From positions 107,531,587 to 107,595,586 of the forward strand of contig NC_080164.1 in NCBI RefSeq assembly GCF_950295315.1: a stretch of DNA of 64,000 nt. Direction: 5' to 3'. This document shows positions 21,952 through 32,224 of the stretch, one piece after another; position 1 is the first letter of the stretch; each line of letters starts with the position of its first letter. Source of the DNA: Erinaceus europaeus (Eukaryota > Chordata > Mammalia > Eulipotyphla > Erinaceidae). The notes under the pieces were generated by a model. The model saw nothing but the letters and a program-made list of their open reading frames with translations. It was not told where the DNA came from and ran no database searches. A program made the position numbers and the translations under genes.

Positions 21952-22027
21952 AAAATCAGATTGGGGAGGTCGTTCTTGCTTGAAGCCCTGGTTCATTTCC
22001 AACCACCATATTAAAAATAAATGGCTG

Positions 22028-22255
22028 GGGGTCCAGGTGGTGGTGCACTTGATTTAGTGCACATTTTACATGTTACATGCAGGGACCTAGGTTTGAGCTC
22101 CTGGTCCTCACCTGCAGTGGGGAAAGTTTTGCAAGTGGTGAAGCAGGGCTGCAGGTGTCTCTCTGCCTCTCTCTCTTTATATCCTCCTTCCCTCTCAAAT
22201 TCTGGCTGTCTCTATCCAATAAATAAAGATAATAATTTTAAATAAATAAACAAAC
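22028..22255 (+). mobile_element. tRNA-derived SINE with 9-bp direct repeats
   Basis: aaatggctg flanks it at 22019-22027 and 22256-22264. The head contains a tandem bit (acattttacatgttacatgc), then gcaagtggtgaagcagggct, the C/T tract and an ataaagataataatt tail. Confidence 0.93.
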
Positions 22256-22667
22256 AAATGGCTGAAACCTGCTCAAAACTAGTCACCCAGGCAAATCAGG
22301 GGTTCCTGCTGCTCTGGCCCAGACAGTGCACCGCCCCACCCCGCCCCCCACTCTGCCCCATGCTAGGACAGAGAGAAAAATCAAGACCTATAGCCCTGGC
22401 TTGCACACACTGACACCCATTCATCTCTCCTTGGAGAAAAAAATCCCTTGATTCTGAGAGCCAAATCAATGTTGAGTTTAAGAAGAGTGGCATAATGTAA
22501 TGACTCTGGATGCTGCCCTGCTGAAAAGTGAAACTCAGAACATGACACCCAGGGGAGAAGTTAAGTCAGACCAACAAAAATGCAGTAATGACGCTTCCAG
22601 ATGAGGCATTTCTGCATTGTGATTTAAAATAGTCTTCCTTGTTTTCTTTTTTCTTTCTTTTTTCCTT
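22256..22667. other. Unique stretch
   Basis: It holds no recognised repeat beyond a short CCGCCCC-rich bit near 22330 and a C/T-rich right end. Confidence 0.5.
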
Positions 22668-22938
22668 CCTCCATTGCCTCCAAGTTTATCACTGGGGTTC
22701 TGTGCTGGCACTATAGATCCACTGCTTCTGGTGGCCATTTTCCCCATTTAATTGGATAGGACAGAGAAAAATTGAGAGAGGTGAAGATAGGGAGAAAGAG
22801 AGACACCTGAAAACTGCTTTACCACTTGTGAAAGGTCCCTTCCTATAGGTAGGGAGCCAAGGCTTGAACCAGGATCCTTGCACAGGTTCTTCCACATAGT
22901 ACTATTTGCACTTTACCAATGTGCCACTGTCCGGTCCC
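22668..22938 (-). mobile_element. SINE with 3' extension, antisense
   Basis: It has ctccattgcctccaagttta, tagatccactgcttctggtgg, ggataggacagagaaaaatt, actgctttaccacttgtgaa, ggcttgaaccaggatccttg and the head tgccactgtccggtccc. Confidence 0.9.
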
Positions 22939-23062
22939 TGCTCCTGTCTTTCAAAGTGGCCATTTGTAAATAAGCAATGGAATGTTCTTTGAGTACAGGA
23001 TGAGTGCAGAATTGGAATGGACCATATGAAGGCTTTTTTAGAGTTCATGGTGAAAGCTATTA
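22939..23062. other. Short unique flank of L1 copy B
   Basis: This is non-repetitive sequence up to the left target duplication of the following L1. Confidence 0.5.
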
Positions 23063-23505
23063 AGAAGTGAGACTTCTTCCTACACTTATGGACATTTAAT
23101 CTTTGATAAGGGGGCCCAAAGTATTAAATGGAGGAAGGAGGCTCTCTTCAATAAATGGTGCTGGGAAAACTGGGTCGAAGCATGCAGAAGAATGAAACTG
23201 AACCACCTTATCTCACCAGAAACAAAAATCAACTCCTGCTGGGATAGCCTGAGGGTGCTTCTTCCCGAGCTAGTGCTCTCTGGGTTGGAGAGAACTCAAC
23301 TGGAGCCGATCTAGGCTGCTGCGTGGGAGAGGGATCAGGAACTCGTGCCGCACCAACTTCACAGGAGATACACTCTGGAACCCTTGGAGCCGGAAAGCAA
23401 TTTCCAAGTGTCTTTAATCAGAAGAGCAGCTGTTTTTATACTCTCCAAGTAGGGTGGAAACAGGATGTGATATAGAGAGGGTGGAGTGAAAAGTGTCTGG
23501 TGGAA

Positions 23506-23571
23506 GATCAGGGTGTGACAAGGAGAGGATCAGGGTGTGACAAGGAGAAGATCAGGGTGTGATAAGGAGAG
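23506..23571. repeat. Three 22-bp direct repeats in the LTR U3
   Basis: The unit gatcagggtgtgacaagga plus gag or gaa begins at 23506, 23528 and 23550. Tandem repeats upstream of the TATA box are typical of retroviral enhancers. Confidence 0.93.
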
Positions 23572-23579
23572 GGGGTGGA

Positions 23580-23613
23580 GCAGGTGAGAATTCTACCACT
23601 AAACCACCAATGC
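23580..23613 (-). other. tRNA-Gly(GCC) 5'-half-like segment within the LTR
   Basis: On the minus strand, 34 bases starting gcattggtggtttagtgg and continuing tagaattctcacctgc match the 5' half of nuclear tRNA-Gly-GCC, as I know it, with two differences (C to T, G to A). It includes the D-arm and A box (tggtttagtgg) and stops in the anticodon arm. No 3' half or B box follows, so it is not a tRNA gene. Confidence 0.85.
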
Positions 23614-24712
23614 CCTGGAGGGAGTGTGGTGCTTTATGTAAATGTAAAAGTGATTTATGTAAATAGATCAAAGCTTTGAATGGGATTAAATCTATCCCTA
23701 TATAGGCATATAGTTAAGCAGAAGCCAGGGGGAGCTGGCATACTATCCAACATCCTCCAAATGGATCAAGGACCTGGATGTTAGACCAGAAACTATCAAA
23801 TACTTAGAGGAAAACATTGGTGGAACACTTTCCCACCTAAACCTCAAGGACATCTTTGATCAAACAAACCCAACTGCAAGGAACACTAAAGCAGAAACAA
23901 ACCAGTGGGACTACATCAAATTGAAAAACTTCTGCACAGCCAAAGAAACTACCACACAAACAAAGAGACCCCTCACAGAATGGGAGGAGATCTTCACATG
24001 CCATACATCAGACAAGAGACTAATCACCAAAATATACAAAGAGCTCAGCAAAATTAGCAACAAAAAAGAAAATGACCCCATTCAAAAATAGGCAGAGGAT
24101 ATGAACAGAACATTCACTACACAGGAGATCCAAAAGGCTAACAAACATATGAAAAATTGCTCCAGGTCGCTGATTGTCTGAGAAATGAAAATAAAGACAA
24201 CATTGAGATACCACCTCACTCCTGTGAGAATGGCATACAAGGACAGCAGCAACAAATGCTGGAAAGGCTGTGGGGACAGAGGAACCCTTCTACACTGCTG
24301 GTGGGAATGTACATTGGTCCAGCCTCTGTGGACAGCAGTCTGGAAAACTCTCACAAGGCTAGACATAGGCCTTCCATATAACCCAGTAATTTCTCTCCTG
24401 GGGATATACCCCAAGGACTCCCTAACACCCAACCTAAAAGATATGTGGACACCTATGTTCATAGCAGCACAATTCGTAATAGCTAAAACTTGGAAGCAAC
24501 CCAGGTGCCGAACAACAGATGAGTGGCTGAGAAAGCTGTGGTATACTTGTGTATACTGTGGTATACACAATGGAATACTATGTAGCTATTAAGAACAATG
24601 AACCCACCTTCTCTGACCCATTGTAGATGGAGCTAAAAGAAATTATGTTAAGTGAGCTAAGTCAGAAAGATAAAGAGGAGTATGGGATGATCCCACTCAT
24701 AAACAGAAGTTG

Positions 24713-26848
24713 AGAAAGAAGAACAGAAAGGGAAATTTAAAGCAGGAGTTGACTAAATTTGGAGTAGGGCACCAAAGAAAACACCCTGGGTGGAGGGTGA
24801 GGGTGAATGTTCAGCTTCATGGTGGGGTTGGGTGAGGTGGGGGGGAGGGGATGGGACACAGTCTTTTGGTGGTGGGAATGGTGTTTATGTACACTCCTAT
24901 CAATTTTCAGTCATATAAATTACTATTTAATCAATATGAGAGGGGAAAAATTGACTGAATATCTCAAACTTTTTAAAGCACAGACTGAGTCTTTTTAGTA
25001 CATAGGCTGAGTCTTTGATATGCTGACTCTCTTAAAAGTTTGTCCAGGGAGAACAAAAGCAACTGGTGGCATAGCTATATGCAATCAATGTCAGAGGACA
25101 TGAAATATGGTGAGGGTGTGTATGATACAGCAAATCCTAACAAAGGGATTCTTCAAAGTTAACCCAATTGTCAAACAATGTGATTATTGCAATAATTATC
25201 AATTGTCTTCTTAAACCCTAAGACAACAGGAATCTCCCGCTTTGTCTATAGAGCCTATGTTTCTCTCAATCCTGGAATCTCTAGGGTGGGGCTCACTTCC
25301 CTGCATACTTTTTTCAAGTCAGGCCAAATGATATTGCATCTGCTGATTCCAACCTAATCAATGTAAGTACCATCTCAGCATGCTTCATCTCAGACTGTGT
25401 ACAGAGACATCAGGCATGGATTGCCAACCCTTCACCCTCATCACTCGGGTGAGACCTTTCTTTTCATGGTATTCTCTAATTCCATTCCAGGTGGTTCACT
25501 TCCTAACAATGTCCCAAAACCTAGATATAGACCAGGTCCCATGAGATAGGGCATATGTTCACATGTATCTATAAATTAGGGCAAAATATATACCTGAAAG
25601 CAAAAATACACAATAGTCTTTAGTGAGTCAGTATCAAGTTCATAATGAAATAGTGTACACTTAGACTTAGATTATCACCTACTTCCTATTACAGCTCTCT
25701 CACTCACTCTGAAGCTAACCTTAACAAAGCAAGGACTGCAAAAGCAGCATAAGAGCAAGAGACTGGCATACTTTAACGATGACTCTTTAGTCTCTATCAG
25801 GCCATTCCACCATCTGGGGAGTCCTGAGTCTCCCAAACAGATTTGATGGGTCTAGACCTCAAATAAATCCCTCTCTCCATTGTTTCTGGTCATCTCTAAC
25901 AGGAACAACAAAATAGACCCCTTTCTGGGCTCCCATAGGACCTTGCCCTCAACCTGGATCCACAATGGCAGAGAATGTTCCATCCTCCAAAGGGAGGATG
26001 GACAACATACTCTATGATACACCTGAGGAAGATGGGTTGATACTGGGGCAGCATGGAATGTTCCTGCTCATGACCACAGAATGTTAGCTCAGATCTAGAG
26101 GGATGCAGAGGTCACACAGGCTCCTAAGCTAATTATGGGCCCCAGGTCACATCAAATTGATGGGGTTTACAGTAATATTTATACCCCTTTCCCTTATTAG
26201 GGATCTACTCTCTTTCCTGATCCAGCTTTCTGGCCCTTTTCCCAGCCATGCCATCATCTCCCCAGACAATGATTAGGATTCACCTGTATATCAGATTTCA
26301 GGCTCAGGCAAAACAAACAAACAAGCAAACAAAAAACACTAGTATAGCTACAGGCCCTTTGAAATATAACTAAAATATGCCTACTAGCTATCTACAAAAT
26401 GGAGGACTCCCCCCCCCTCCCAACGCCTCACATGCACAATTCCAGCCTTTAGGTCCATGATTGTCCAACAGTTTGTTTGGTTTTGTATATTAACTCTCTT
26501 TTCAGCCACCAGGTTCCAGATGCTAACAGGATGCAACCAGACTTCCCTGGACAGACAACCTCATCAATGTGCCTTGGAGCTCTGTTTCCCCAGAGTCCTT
26601 CCCCACTAGGGAAAGAGAGAGACAGGATGGGAGTATGGATCAACCAGTCAAGGCCCATGTTCAGTGGGGAAGCAATTACAGAAACTAGACTTTCCACCTT
26701 CTGCAACCCACAATGACCTTGGGTCCATACTCCCAGAGGGTTAAAGAATAGGTTGGTATACGGAGGTCTGGTGGTGGGAATTGTGCAAAGCTGTACCCCT
26801 CTTATTGTATGGTTTTGTCAATGTTTCCTTTTTATAAAATAAAAAAAC
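24713..26848 (+). other. L1 copy B 3'UTR, complete version
   Basis: Two kilobases lie between the ORF2 end and the tail, colinear with the 3'UTRs at 38610-39475 and 62061-63471. It includes the segment missing from copy A and ends with ctggtggtgggaattgtgca and an A-rich tail. It is the short form, without the 0.2-kb module. Confidence 0.85.
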
Positions 26849-26871
26849 AGAAGTAAAACTTCCAAAAAAGT

Positions 26872-27390
26872 AGGAGGAGAAGGAGGAGAAGAAGGAGGAG
26901 AAGGAAGAGGAAGAAGAAGAAGGAGGAGGAGGAGGAGAAAGAGAAGGAGGAGAAGGAGAAGAAATAGAAGAAGAAGAAGGAGGAAGAGGAGGAGGAGAAA
27001 TAGAAGAAGAAGAAGAAGAAGAAGAAGAAGAAGAAGAAGAAGAAGAAGAAGAAGAAGAAGAAGAAGAAGAAGAAGAAGAAGAAGAAGAAGGGGAAGGGGA
27101 AGGGGAAGGGGAAGGGGAAGGGGAAGGGGAAGGGGAAGGGGAATGGGAAGAAATAGAAGAAGAAGGAGAAGGAGAAGAAATAGAAGAAGGAGAAGGAGAA
27201 GGAGAAGGAGAAGGAGAAGGAGAAGGAGAAGGGGAAGGGGAAGGGGAAGGGGAAGGGGAAGGAGAAGAAATAGAAGAAGAAGGAGAAGGAGAAGAAATAG
27301 AAGAAGGAGGAGGAGGAGGAGGAGGAGGAGAAGGAGGAGGAGAAGAAGAAGAAGAAGAAGGAGGAGGAGGAGGAGGAGGAGGAGGAGAAG
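26872..27390. repeat. 520-bp purine tract (GGA/GAA/GGGGAA)
   Basis: A nearly pure A/G strand changes between GAA, GGA and GGGGAA units. It follows directly after the right target duplication of L1 copy B. It produces long Arg/Glu frames on one strand and Ser/Phe frames on the other, none of which is a gene. Confidence 0.97.
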
Positions 27391-27460
27391 GGACTTCTGT
27401 TCTCAGAACAGACATAAGAAAAGACTTCTACCAGAAGCCAGAGCTGAGCACTGCTCTGGT

Positions 27461-27462
<2 letters not shown>

Positions 27463-27524
<62 letters not shown>
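27463..27524. repeat. (TA)31 microsatellite
   Basis: An uninterrupted TA alternation follows cagagctgagcactgctctg, which is the end of a third-type SINE (about 27420-27460, 5'-truncated). The TA run is therefore an expanded SINE tail. Confidence 0.95.
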
Positions 27525-27527
<3 letters not shown>

Positions 27528-27837
27528 AGAAAGAGCTTTATCCCCCTCATTCCTGTGGACAGTTCCCTTGGCCAAGCTCATGCAGAGCTAGTAGAGACCA
27601 GCCTTCTTTGTCTTCTTCCTCTGAAGAAATGCCCCTATCTCCCTGCAATGCTGTGTGAAAAGCTCTTATTTTCTTTCCAAGTTGCACTGGGTGACAAGGG
27701 TTGGCAAGAGAGGTCACCTGTGTGTGTGTGGGGGGGGGGTGCACAGGACCCTGCTTCTAGACTGACTGTACTGAAGGAAGCTTTGGAGCTTGGGGATCTT
27801 TCCTCTCTTTTTCTCTCTCTTTCTCTTTGTTTTTCCA

Positions 27838-28090
27838 AATCATTTTATTGGGGGTGAGGGAAGAGATAACAGACTGCAGTCCACTTGTTGATAGCTGGGT
27901 ACAATTTTTCAGCTCCCCCATAATAGGTGTCTGCAGAACACTCTCACCCCAACTTGGGCCCTCAGCTGCCATCTTGTCCTGGATCACGAATGCTTTTTTT
28001 CTCCCACTCCTACCACCCTCCTGCTCCTGGAGTTCATTGCTTTGGTGCCCAGTCCAAGTTTCACCTTGTGTTTTTCTTTTCCATATGCCC
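27838..28090 (-). mobile_element. L1 3' end of another type, antisense
   Basis: On the minus strand it gives gaaacttggactgggcacca, a ctccaggagcaggaggg-like block, gaaaaattgtacccagctat and, at its end, ccaataaaatg. The same order occurs at 43475-43730. Confidence 0.78.
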
Positions 28091-28094
28091 TGGT

Positions 28095-28312
28095 TTCTTA
28101 AGTTCCAAAGGATGCTGCAGAAGAAAGGGAAGGAAGTGAATGGAGAAGTGAGTGGTACTGAGGTCCTGGTGATAATAGCAGAAAAGGACCCCTGTTGGAG
28201 TGAAGAATGTTCTGCAGACATCCATCACAGGGAGATGAGAAACTACCCCTGTGTCAACAGCTGTCCTGCAAAACTTTAGACCCCCAAAAACGATAAAAAG
28301 AAAATCAATAAA
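28095..28312 (+). mobile_element. L1 3' end of the same type, sense
   Basis: It has gaggtcctggtgataatagc, gttctgcagacatccatcac, gatgagaaactacccctgtg and aacagctgtcctgcaaaact, then an A-rich end. Together with the preceding antisense copy it forms a head-to-head pair. Confidence 0.75.
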
Positions 28313-28333
28313 TAAAACTAAAATGAAGATATT

Positions 28334-28542
28334 GGGGCTGGGCAGTGGCACACTTGGGTTGAGCGCACATGTTACAGTGCACAAGGACCCAGGTTTGAGT
28401 CCCTGGTCCCCACTTATAGGAGGAATGCTTTGAGAACCGTGAAGCTGGGTTTCAGGTATCTATCTCCCTCCCCCTCCACTCTCAATTTCTGGCTGTCTAT
28501 ATCCAATAAATAAATAAAGATAAAAATGTTTTAAAAATAAAT
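28334..28542 (+). mobile_element. tRNA-derived SINE with 14-bp target duplication
   Basis: aaaatgaagatatt lies at 28320-28333 and 28543-28556. The SINE has ggggctgggcagtggcacac, aggtttgagtccctggtccc, the C/T tract and a tail with aataaataaataaag. Confidence 0.95.
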
Positions 28543-28556
28543 AAAATGAAGATATT

Positions 28557-29597
28557 AACGAATCATCCTCACAGCCTTCATGTGAAGGATGAGTTGAATC
28601 TATGTGAGCTATATACACCCCTAGCACACTCCCTACACAGGGAGAAGCTGGTGAGATTGGCATCTGTGAGGAGCAGTCACCCTGGCAACCAGGGGGCTGG
28701 GCCTCTGACGTCCACACCTGTTTCACATTTTTTGCCCTCTCAGGGGCATGAAGTCAACTTGAACTATCAGGCCCCTGGGTTTAATGGATCACAATTGCTT
28801 GAAAACAGCTTAATTGTGGAGTCGAGTTTGCATTCATCCAAACAATCTAATCATGATGATATCGGAAGGACTGGAGGGAAGGTTATTATTACCTCGTGTG
28901 TCAATGTTTGAGGAGCAGGCTAAGCGTGAAAGCCAACACCACCAATGAAAGGCACACGCTGCCCTTTCACTCAGCAACACACTCAGACCCACTCTGTCTT
29001 AGTGATTTACTGCAGCACCCTTATCTCCTGGGCTCCCCTGATAATCAGAGGAACAATTGCACATTCCACGCCCTGTGTGAAGTGTATTAACTTTCAGTCA
29101 GCTTCTGCATACCAGCAAGTCCTGAAGTCAAGAAGGCAAACTGAAGCCTAATAAACAGCCTGAGGCATGTAACAATTAGGATATCTTTCTTCTTTATCAA
29201 CAAGGCTGGACATAACCTTCCCTTCTTTCCACCTCCCAGAAAAATAGGACTTGGAATTCCACCCTGTCTACAGAAAGAGGGGAACGGAGTTGCTGTTTGT
29301 TCTAATCTGTTAACTTCAGCAAAGTGTGGGTTTGTTTCTTACCAATTCAGACATAGTCCATTTGAGTACACTGTTCAATTAGGAAACATGTGTAATTGCA
29401 CTATAGCATCACAATGCTCTAACTAAAGCTCCTGGCTTTTAAGTGTGAGAAGATACTACATTCCATATTACAGAATAAGATGAATGTTGTCTCACATCTT
29501 TCTAGAAAGCAAATATTAAACCTAAGTAGGCTTTTTTTTCATTTGGAAATATCACTCAGACCAAAAGTTTTACTTAAAAACAGCTACAGATGTAGTG
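28557..29597. other. Longest well-structured unique stretch (about 1 kb)
   Basis: I see no family repeat. It has mixed composition and several homeodomain-like words (cacaattgcttg, cttaattgtgg, ctaatcatgat). A 121-codon frame from 28546 has no recognised domain and begins inside the target duplication of the SINE. It could be conserved non-coding DNA, but I cannot test this. Confidence 0.45.
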
Positions 29598-29598
29598 T

Positions 29599-29644
<46 letters not shown>

Positions 29645-29668
29645 GTGTGTGTGTGTGTGTGTGTGTTC
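29598..29668. repeat. (TG)n microsatellite
   Basis: About 70 bp of TG is broken once by taggtg. Confidence 0.97.
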
Positions 29669-29863
29669 TTCCAGTTGAAACACAAACAAGAAAGACACAG
29701 AATAAGGAAGAAATGTAAAAGCATAACAGCCTGGATGGGCAAACAAGGTAGAAAATGAGGCCACTACTTCTTTCAATCTAATGCTATGAGATGAAATAGG
29801 CAAATACATCACAAACTGGACTACACTGACAAAGAAATTTGACTACAAGATTTACTGTAATGA

Positions 29864-29983
29864 GGAGGTAGATAGCATAATAATTCTGCTAAAAGACTCA
29901 TGACTGAGGCTGAATCCCTAGTTCAGTCCCTCACATCACCATTAATCAAAGCTAATCTATGCTCTGGTTAAAAAAAAAAAAAG
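29864..29983 (+). mobile_element. Third tRNA-derived SINE type
   Basis: It has ggtagatagcataataattc, ctcatgactgaggctgaatc, agttcagtccctcacatcac and aatctatgctctggtta, then an A-tail. Confidence 0.8.
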
Positions 29984-30239
29984 ACAGAGAAAAGAAAGGA
30001 ATGAACAAATGAATGAACACAAATGAACAAAAAAGGAAAGATTTCACTGTAAAGTTTCACTGTCATGAAACTCCCATAAATTCACTGCATCACAGAGTTC
30101 ATTTCATGGACATTTCAAAATCAACACAGAATTTCATATCTAACCAAAAATCAGGATAGATCTTTACTTGGATTCATTTTAATGATCAAAAGGACAAAGT
30201 TATATGAGACCATGATGCAAAATTTGAGATTGATTGACT

Positions 30240-30379
30240 TGTTTTTTGTTTTTTTTCTTTTTTTATCAGAGCAATGCTTAACTCTGCCTTATGGTGGTGC
30301 TGCGGATTGAACCTGGGACCTCTGTACCCTTGGGAAGGAAAGTCTGTTTGCAGAACCATTATGCTATCTCTTCAGCCCT
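30240..30379 (-). mobile_element. Third tRNA-derived SINE type, antisense
   Basis: It has a T-rich run, agagcaatgcttaactctgc, ggtggtgctgcggattgaac, ctgggacctctgtaccc and ccattatgctatctcttc. Confidence 0.87.
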
Positions 30380-30421
30380 GGCTGTCTCCCTTTTTAGTAG
30401 CCTTGGGCTTTAAAAGTACTG

Positions 30422-30698
30422 TAGGGGGGTGGGCAGTAGTGCACTAAGTGCACATAGTACAAAGCACAATGACCTGAACAAGGATTCTGGTGCAACCAGC
30501 TCCCCATCTGCAGGAGGGGTCACTTCACAAGTGGTGAAGCAAGCCTGCAGGTATTTACCTTTCTCTCCCGCTCCCCTCTCAATTTCTCTCTGTCCTATCT
30601 AATAAAATGGGAAAAATGGTCACCAGGAGCAGTGGATTTGCAGTGCCTGCAGCAAGCCGCAGCAATAACCCTGGTGGTAAGAATGAAATAAAATAAAA
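30422..30698 (+). mobile_element. SINE with 3' extension and 11-bp target duplication
   Basis: taaaagtactg lies at 30411-30421 and 30699-30709. It has ggtgggcagtagtgcactaa, the box catctgcaggaggggtcact, ctctctgtcctatctaataa, accaggagcagtggatttgc and agcaataaccctggtgg. Confidence 0.95.
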
Positions 30699-30709
30699 TA
30701 AAAGTACTG

Positions 30710-31468
30710 CAGATGGAAGAGCATTCAAAGGACACACCAAAGGTGCTAAATAAATGATAAACCAGTATCATTCTCCAAAGGGCATCAAACTAAAACACCT
30801 GTCTACATAGAAAGCAAGCTGGTTCACAGTGGCTGCATGTGACATACCAGCTTAGTAACAGCCTGAGTCCAGACGTTTCTTAAGTAGCTAGGAAATAATG
30901 GCTTGATAAACATGTCTCATCTGGCCTGGGCCTTCTCTGTAAAAAGTCGCAGGGCCTCAGAAATGCCCAGCACTCAATGCAGACATGATAAATGTAGGTT
31001 TCCACATGGCCAGTGGAATGAATTGGATTATGGTCAAGGTCTGCTTTACATTAAGATGGTATTTGTTCATTGAACAAATAAATATCAGGGGCCTGCTCTA
31101 TGCCAGTGATTTTCAGTCTAAGTGGATCACCCAAGATTGTGAATTTCAAACAGCAAAATATTTATTGCCATTCTTTTTATCTTCCAAGAACCTCTTCTGC
31201 TCAAGAGTGAGCCACTCATGGCTATCAAAGGACACAGATCATAGATTTGCTTTGAGAAAGCCTTAGAATCAAGCTCAAATCTCTAAATAAATCATAGTGC
31301 ACTCTGGGGTTCTCCTGTCAAGAAATGAAAAAGCAAAAAGCAGTCATGCAGCAATGTCTTTTCTCCATGAGAAACTGGTAAGCTTCTCTGAGATGGAGAA
31401 GAGAGAAAATGGCTTCGATTAGGGTCTCCAGTATCTTCCAGATATTTCCCTACAAACTTCAACTAAGA
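30710..31468. other. Unique stretch
   Basis: I recognise no repeat in about 760 bp. The plus frame at 30985-31266 (93 codons) has no recognised domain and no splice context that I would trust. Confidence 0.45.
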
Positions 31469-31476
31469 ATTCATGG

Positions 31477-31756
31477 AGGACCGGGTGGTGCTGCACCTGA
31501 TTGAGGACACATGTCCCAATGTATAAGGTCCCCGGTTCAAGCCCCTGGTTCTCACCTGCAGGGGGAAAGATTTGCAAGTGGTGAAGCAGGGCTGCCTGTG
31601 TCTCTTTGTCTCTCTCCCTATCCCCCCCTTCCCTCTCTGGCTGTCTCTAGTCAATAAATAAATAAAGATAATAAAAATAAAGAAAGGAAAGAAGGAAGAA
31701 AGGAAGGAAGGAAGGAAGGAAGGAAGGAAGGAAGGAAGGAAGGAAGGAAGGAAGGA
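31477..31756 (+). mobile_element. SINE whose tail expanded to (GGAA)n
   Basis: It has ggaccgggtggtgctgcacc, ggttcaagcccctggttctc, the C/T tract and ataaataaataaagataat, then about 75 bp of GGAA (31680-31756). Flanks gaattcatgga (about 31467) and gaatcatgga (about 31755) look like a slightly altered target duplication. Confidence 0.9.
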
Positions 31757-31806
31757 ATCATGGACATGATCATTTGGTTTCTGACAGTAAAATCAAAACG
31801 CTAATG

Positions 31807-32030
31807 AGGGCCTAGGTGGGGGAACACCTGGTTGAATGTACATATTACAATATGCAAGGACCCAGGTTCAAGTCCCTGGTCCCCACTTGTAGGGGAAAAG
31901 CTTCACGAGTGGTGAAGCAGGGCTGCAGGTGTCATTCTTTCTTTCTGCCTCTCTATCTCCCCCTTCCCTCTCAATTTCTGGATGTTTCTATCCAATACAT
32001 AAGGATAATAAATAAATAAATAAATAAAAA
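31807..32030 (+). mobile_element. tRNA-derived SINE with 7-bp repeats
   Basis: gctaatg lies at 31800-31806 and 32031-32037. It has gggaacacctggttgaatgt, cccaggttcaagtccctggt, the C/T tract and a (TAAA)n tail. Confidence 0.92.
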
Positions 32031-32037
32031 GCTAATG

Positions 32038-32205
32038 GGTCAGTGTGAGAGCTCACCTGGGAAGGTGCCTACTTGGGTAGCACAAGATCCAGGTTTGAGT
32101 CTGGCCCCCAATGTACTGGGGGAGATTTTTGTGCTGCAATGTCTCCCCCTCTCCCTCTTCCTCTCTGTCTCTATCTTTTGATGTAAAAAAAAAAAAAGTT
32201 GGCCC
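32038..32205 (+). mobile_element. Fourth tRNA-derived SINE type
   Basis: It has gtgagagctcacctgggaag, gatccaggtttgagtctggc, a short C/T tract and an A-tail. It differs in head and body from the main family. Confidence 0.7.
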
Positions 32206-32224
32206 AGAGCCATAAATAAATAAA

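Larger units (their letters stand above)
13748..21966 (+). mobile_element. Full-length L1 (copy A) with 15-bp target-site duplication
   Basis: The perfect direct repeat aaaatcagattgggg lies at 13748-13762 and 21952-21966. Between them are, in order, a 5'UTR beginning with a gaagatggctgactg block (a YY1-like ATGGC core, as at many L1 starts), ORF1, ORF2, a 3'UTR and an A-rich tail. It keeps both ends at 8.2 kb, including a 350-bp SINE at 14862. The intact duplication and largely readable ORF1 suggest a fairly recent insertion, but ORF2 has several frameshifts and stops, so it cannot be autonomous now. Confidence 0.95.
23237..23752 (-). mobile_element. Solo-type LTR, minus strand, inside L1 copy B
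   Basis: It is 516 bp and starts TGTTGGATAG and ends CA when read on the minus strand. L1 sequence continues on both sides (aatcaactcc left, tcctccaaatggatcaa right), giving a 6-bp target duplication aactcc/tcctcc with two differences. A TATA-type box (tataaaaac, reverse of 23432-23440) and an ATTAAA-type signal (reverse of 23413-23418) sit in the expected U3-R order. No internal retroviral genes remain, as expected after LTR-LTR recombination. Confidence 0.85.
23077..24712 (+). pseudogene. L1 copy B ORF2 C-terminal part, broken
   Basis: Fragments such as [22 protein letters not shown] (split over frames near 24250-24310) and [10 protein letters not shown] are the ORF2p C-terminus. Stops, frame changes, an LTR after aatcaactcc and a small duplication (gtatacttgtgtatactgtg at 24541) show it is dead. 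Confidence 0.9.
23063..26862 (+). mobile_element. 5'-truncated L1 (copy B) with target-site duplication
   Basis: Direct repeats agaagtgagacttc (23063-23076) and agaagtaaaacttc (26849-26862) flank a 3.8-kb insertion. It begins in the ORF2 3' third and continues through the C-terminal cysteine region to a 2.1-kb 3'UTR and an A-rich tail. A solo-type LTR (23237-23752) splits it after insertion. The right side is extended by a long purine tract. Confidence 0.93.

Noticed and set aside
23580..23613. A tRNA-Gly gene
   Set aside because: Only the 5' half is present; there is no T arm, B box or acceptor 3' strand, and it sits inside an LTR.
26741..27658. Long frames with polySer/Phe (minus) and polyArg (plus)
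   Set aside because: They are translations of the purine tract and the TA run; there is no codon structure or domain.
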